Origin: Marinomonas lutimaris
GTDB lineage: Bacteria; Pseudomonadota; Gammaproteobacteria; Pseudomonadales; Marinomonadaceae
Direction: 5' to 3'
DNA length: 64,000 nt
Assembly: GCF_019426345.1 (NCBI RefSeq)
Contig: NZ_JAHLLW010000009.1
Coordinates: forward strand, 102,591-166,590
In this document: piece by piece, positions 61,828 through 64,000 of the stretch
Numbering within the stretch: the first letter of the stretch is position 1
How the letters are laid out: each line of letters starts with the position of its first letter
Program-made: the position numbers and the translations under genes
The notes under the pieces: generated by a model
Told to the model about the DNA's origin: nothing
What the model saw: only the letters and a program-made list of their open reading frames with translations
Databases searched by the model: none

Positions 61828-62766
61828 TTATTTTCTTAAAGTCGCCATTATGGTTGCTAGTAAAATACAGGCACCGCCTATCATTTGTATTGTATTTAGC
61901 GATTCCCCTAACCAGTAGTAAGCAAAAATGGCTCCGAAGGTAGGTTCGGAACCAGTGAGCAAGGAAACCCTTGATGGTGTTGTGTGTTTAACACCGAAGT
62001 TCTGTGCGAACAAGGCGAAAATGGTGCAGAAAATAGCGAGGTAAAAAGTGGCTACCCAAAAAGAGAGGTTGGTTGGGAATAGTTGCTCAATAGGATTATC
62101 TGTTGCAATAAAAATAAATAATGCGCCAAGGGTAACCACATTTGCTTGAATGCTCGTGGTGCTTAGAGCTGATAGCGTTTTTCCTTTTAGTAAGCTTTTC
62201 GTTGTTACCACCATGCAGGCGCGTAATAAAGCGGCTAGTAAGATTGAGTAATCTCCTTTATTTAGATCTAAAAATAGAAACTCTAGAGACAATGTGTTTA
62301 ATGTTGGCTGGCCGCTGCTTTGTGTCGTCAGTAGAAAAACACCGAATAAAGACAGTAGGGCAAATAAAACGATTGCTGTGCTGGGCAATTTACGGTCTGT
62401 AATGGCTTCTACAAATGGAGTAATAAGTACACATAGGCTGATTAAAAAAGCGGCTTTAGATGCTGTGGTATGGAATATGCCATAGATTTCTGCAAGAAAA
62501 ATACACAGTAAAATGCCACCGGTCGGGATGGCAAACTTCCAGTCTTTTGCTAATCCCATGCGTTGCTCTTTGATAAAAATAGGGGTGAGCAAGATGGATG
62601 TTAAGCCAAAGCGAATCACTATAAAGGCAATTACGCCCGTATAGAGTAGTGCTTCTTTAGTAATGCCATAGCTGGTTCCCCAGAAAAATGCGGCTAACAG
62701 TAAGGCGATTTCTGGGAGTGGTAGCTGAATTTGTCTAAACGGGAGTTTGATGTTGGAAGTTAGCAT
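61828..62766 (-). CDS. DMT-superfamily (EamA) transporter
   Basis: A 312-residue inner-membrane protein with ten hydrophobic helices in two EamA repeats (about 15-145 and 170-310). Typical segments are LLAAFFWGTSYGITKEAL at the first helix and LLTGSEPTFGAIFAYYWLGE near the ninth. Members export amino acids or other small metabolites; the substrate here cannot be told. It is divergent from a LysR gene 90 bases away, which probably regulates it. Confidence 0.9.
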   Translation of the reverse strand: MLTSNIKLPFRQIQLPLPEIALLLAAFFWGTSYGITKEALLYTGVIAFIVIRFGLTSILLTPIFIKEQRMGLAKDWKFAIPTGGILLCIFLAEIYGIFHTTASKAAFLISLCVLITPFVEAITDRKLPSTAIVLFALLSLFGVFLLTTQSSGQPTLNTLSLEFLFLDLNKGDYSILLAALLRACMVVTTKSLLKGKTLSALSTTSIQANVVTLGALFIFIATDNPIEQLFPTNLSFWVATFYLAIFCTIFALFAQNFGVKHTTPSRVSLLTGSEPTFGAIFAYYWLGESLNTIQMIGGACILLATIMATLRK

Positions 62767-62856
62767 GGTGATTATCTCGGTTTTTACAAAGAAAATAATG
62801 CTAACTTGTGTTTAGATTGATGATAATTACCAAATTAATCAAAAGACTTGTGACTC

Positions 62857-63759
62857 ATGGACATAAATAAGCTTATTGCATTGTTACCAGATATGGCGGC
62901 ATTTGTTGCTGTGGTTGAAACGGGGAGTTTTACCAAAGCGGCGTTGAAGCTTGGTGTGACACCATCGGGTGTTAGTCGACAGGTATCTCGAATGGAAACA
63001 GCCCTATCGGCCGTTTTGATAGAGCGTACCACACGACAACAAACCATTACATTGGTGGGTAGAGCTGTGTATGAGCAGTGTCGTCAAATGTTAGACAGTG
63101 CAAAAGAAGCCGTTGCGGCATCAGAAAATAACGCCAAAGAAGCTGCTGGGCGCTTACGAATCGCCGCCCCTGATGCTTTTGCAAAGCAAGTTTTAGAGCC
63201 TTTGTTATTGGAGTTTATGGCTTTGTATCCGGCAATATCGCTGCAAGTACAAGTAACCGATTTACGAATTGATCCTGCTTATCAGAATGTGGACTTGGTA
63301 TTTTATGTGGCGGAAAAACCGCATGAGCATTTAGTTTGTAAAACGTTGGGGAAAGTTCGCTCCATACTGTGTGCAAGCCCAGACTATGTGGTAAAAAATG
63401 GTATACCAAATGCACCAGAGGATTTACTTAATCATTTGTGTTTACCATTAGGCTTTTTTGATGGCGATAATATCTGGACCTTCACTCAAGGAGAGCGAAA
63501 GTCGGTTGTCACTGTTGATGGTCGTTATATTAATAATGATGCAGATATGCGTTTAAGAGGTGTGAGGCAAGGGTTTGGGATCGCCCCTTTTCCAGACTTC
63601 GTCGTACGGGAATATCTTGAAAAAGGTGATGTGGTACAGGTGTTAAGTGATTGGCATTTAAACAGTGATTTTCAAGGCGGTATTCATATGCAGTTTCCTG
63701 CGATGCGATTCATGCCCAATAAACTTCGAGTGTTTATCGATTTTATGGAAAAACGCTAA
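62857..63759 (+). CDS. LysR-family transcriptional regulator
   Basis: A 300-residue LysR regulator with an N-terminal helix-turn-helix (about 10-70; VETGSFTKAALKLGVTPSGVSRQVSRME) and a two-lobed effector domain (about 95-298; GRLRIAAPDAFAKQVL). It belongs to the CrgA-like branch by its RQGFGIAPFPDFVV ending segment. Divergent to the DMT transporter gene, which is the standard arrangement for a regulator and its target. Confidence 0.94.
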   Translation: MDINKLIALLPDMAAFVAVVETGSFTKAALKLGVTPSGVSRQVSRMETALSAVLIERTTRQQTITLVGRAVYEQCRQMLDSAKEAVAASENNAKEAAGRLRIAAPDAFAKQVLEPLLLEFMALYPAISLQVQVTDLRIDPAYQNVDLVFYVAEKPHEHLVCKTLGKVRSILCASPDYVVKNGIPNAPEDLLNHLCLPLGFFDGDNIWTFTQGERKSVVTVDGRYINNDADMRLRGVRQGFGIAPFPDFVVREYLEKGDVVQVLSDWHLNSDFQGGIHMQFPAMRFMPNKLRVFIDFMEKR

Positions 63760-63800
63760 ACGACTTCCGTCAGTCTTGTCGCGATTTATCCTTAACAAAA

Positions 63801-63898
63801 GTAGGCCGGATGAGCCGAGGCACGAAGGCGTTATCCGGCATCATAACCCCACACAACCCAACGCCGGATAACGGTCGTACCTCCCTCATCCGGCCTAC
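63801..63898. repeat. REP/BIME-like nested palindrome
   Basis: A 98-base inverted repeat: GTAGGCCGGATGAG (63801-63814) with CTCATCCGGCCTAC (63885-63898), and inside it CGTTATCCGGC (63829-63839) with GCCGGATAACG (63863-63873). This is the layout of two REP units in opposite orientation. The GC-rich sequence is unlike its surroundings. Confidence 0.85.
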
Positions 63899-63928
63899 AA
63901 AGCTAAAGGGATTTTTTGGTAGAAAGGA

Positions 63929-64000
63929 TTAATGAAATAAGTCTTGTATCAGTTTAATGCCAGCTTCCTGTCCGCCTTTATTGAAGGCATCCAAGAGCGC
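63929..64000 (-). CDS. C-terminal end of an unidentified minus-strand protein, truncated by window edge
   Basis: The last 23 codons and a TAA stop (63929-63931) are visible, reading to ...GGQEAGIKLIQDLFH. Too little is present to assign a family. It is supported by an uninterrupted frame to the edge and by amino acid content that looks coding. Confidence 0.5.
   Translation of the reverse strand, partial: ALLDAFNKGGQEAGIKLIQDLFH

Noticed and set aside
1..64000. tRNA, rRNA, prophage, toxin-antitoxin or defence genes
   Set aside because: No clover-leaf, rRNA, integrase, capsid or defence-type sequence was recognised on either strand.

Overview
The window reads as chromosomal DNA of a marine gammaproteobacterium, most likely Marinomonas or a close Oceanospirillales relative. 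This is judged from gene content (rnk, DUF3422, BadF-type GlcNAc kinase next to nagB/nagA, a bacterial pepsin homologue, EntF-like synthetases) and a base composition that looks like low-40s % G+C by eye; no database comparison was possible. Both edges cut genes: a GH3 glycosidase on the left and an unidentified minus-strand gene on the right.

About 2.4-41.9 kb is one large, Fur-marked catecholate siderophore region. entC-entE-entB-entA (12.5-16.9 kb) make and activate 2,3-dihydroxybenzoate (DHB), and an EntD-type phosphopantetheinyl transferase primes the carriers. Two NRPSs use DHB. A one-module C-A-T-TE enzyme (2.4-6.4 kb) has an adenylation code that reads as glycine. A two-module C-A-T-C-A-T-TE enzyme (25.0-32.4 kb), with an MbtH partner, has an unassigned first code with an acidic pocket residue and a textbook serine code in module 2. 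The second enzyme suggests a (DHB-X-Ser)n tri-catecholate. The first would make a DHB-Gly unit of unknown fate. Around them are three MFS exporters, two Fes-type esterases, two TonB-dependent receptors, four periplasmic binding proteins and two ABC importers. Fur-like boxes lie before entC, between the two receptors, between the two divergent esterase/exporter arms (35.1 kb) and before the four-gene importer (41.9 kb). A decayed IS1182-like transposase sits between the receptor genes and the second NRPS arm.

From 41.9 to 51.5 kb lie a GH79 heparanase-like glycosidase, a lipocalin, a small secreted unknown, and then an unusual same-strand set: a pepsin-family aspartic protease, a protein with an avidin-like domain and a weaker second copy, a hybrid histidine kinase with its own Hpt domain, a REC-GGDEF diguanylate cyclase, and a DUF3422 membrane protein. 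The protease, avidin-like protein and kinase lack visible signal peptides, so this looks like a cytoplasmic unit. It is the best candidate in the window for an undescribed system.

From 51.6 to 59.9 kb is an amino-sugar catabolic locus: a GntR repressor and a binding-protein sugar ABC importer on the minus strand, divergent from nagB-nagK-nagA, with a near-perfect palindromic operator between the arms. The remainder (60-64 kb) holds a cold-shock protein, a Tat-exported MsrB, a fasciclin lipoprotein, a divergent DMT exporter/LysR pair, and a REP/BIME-like palindrome.
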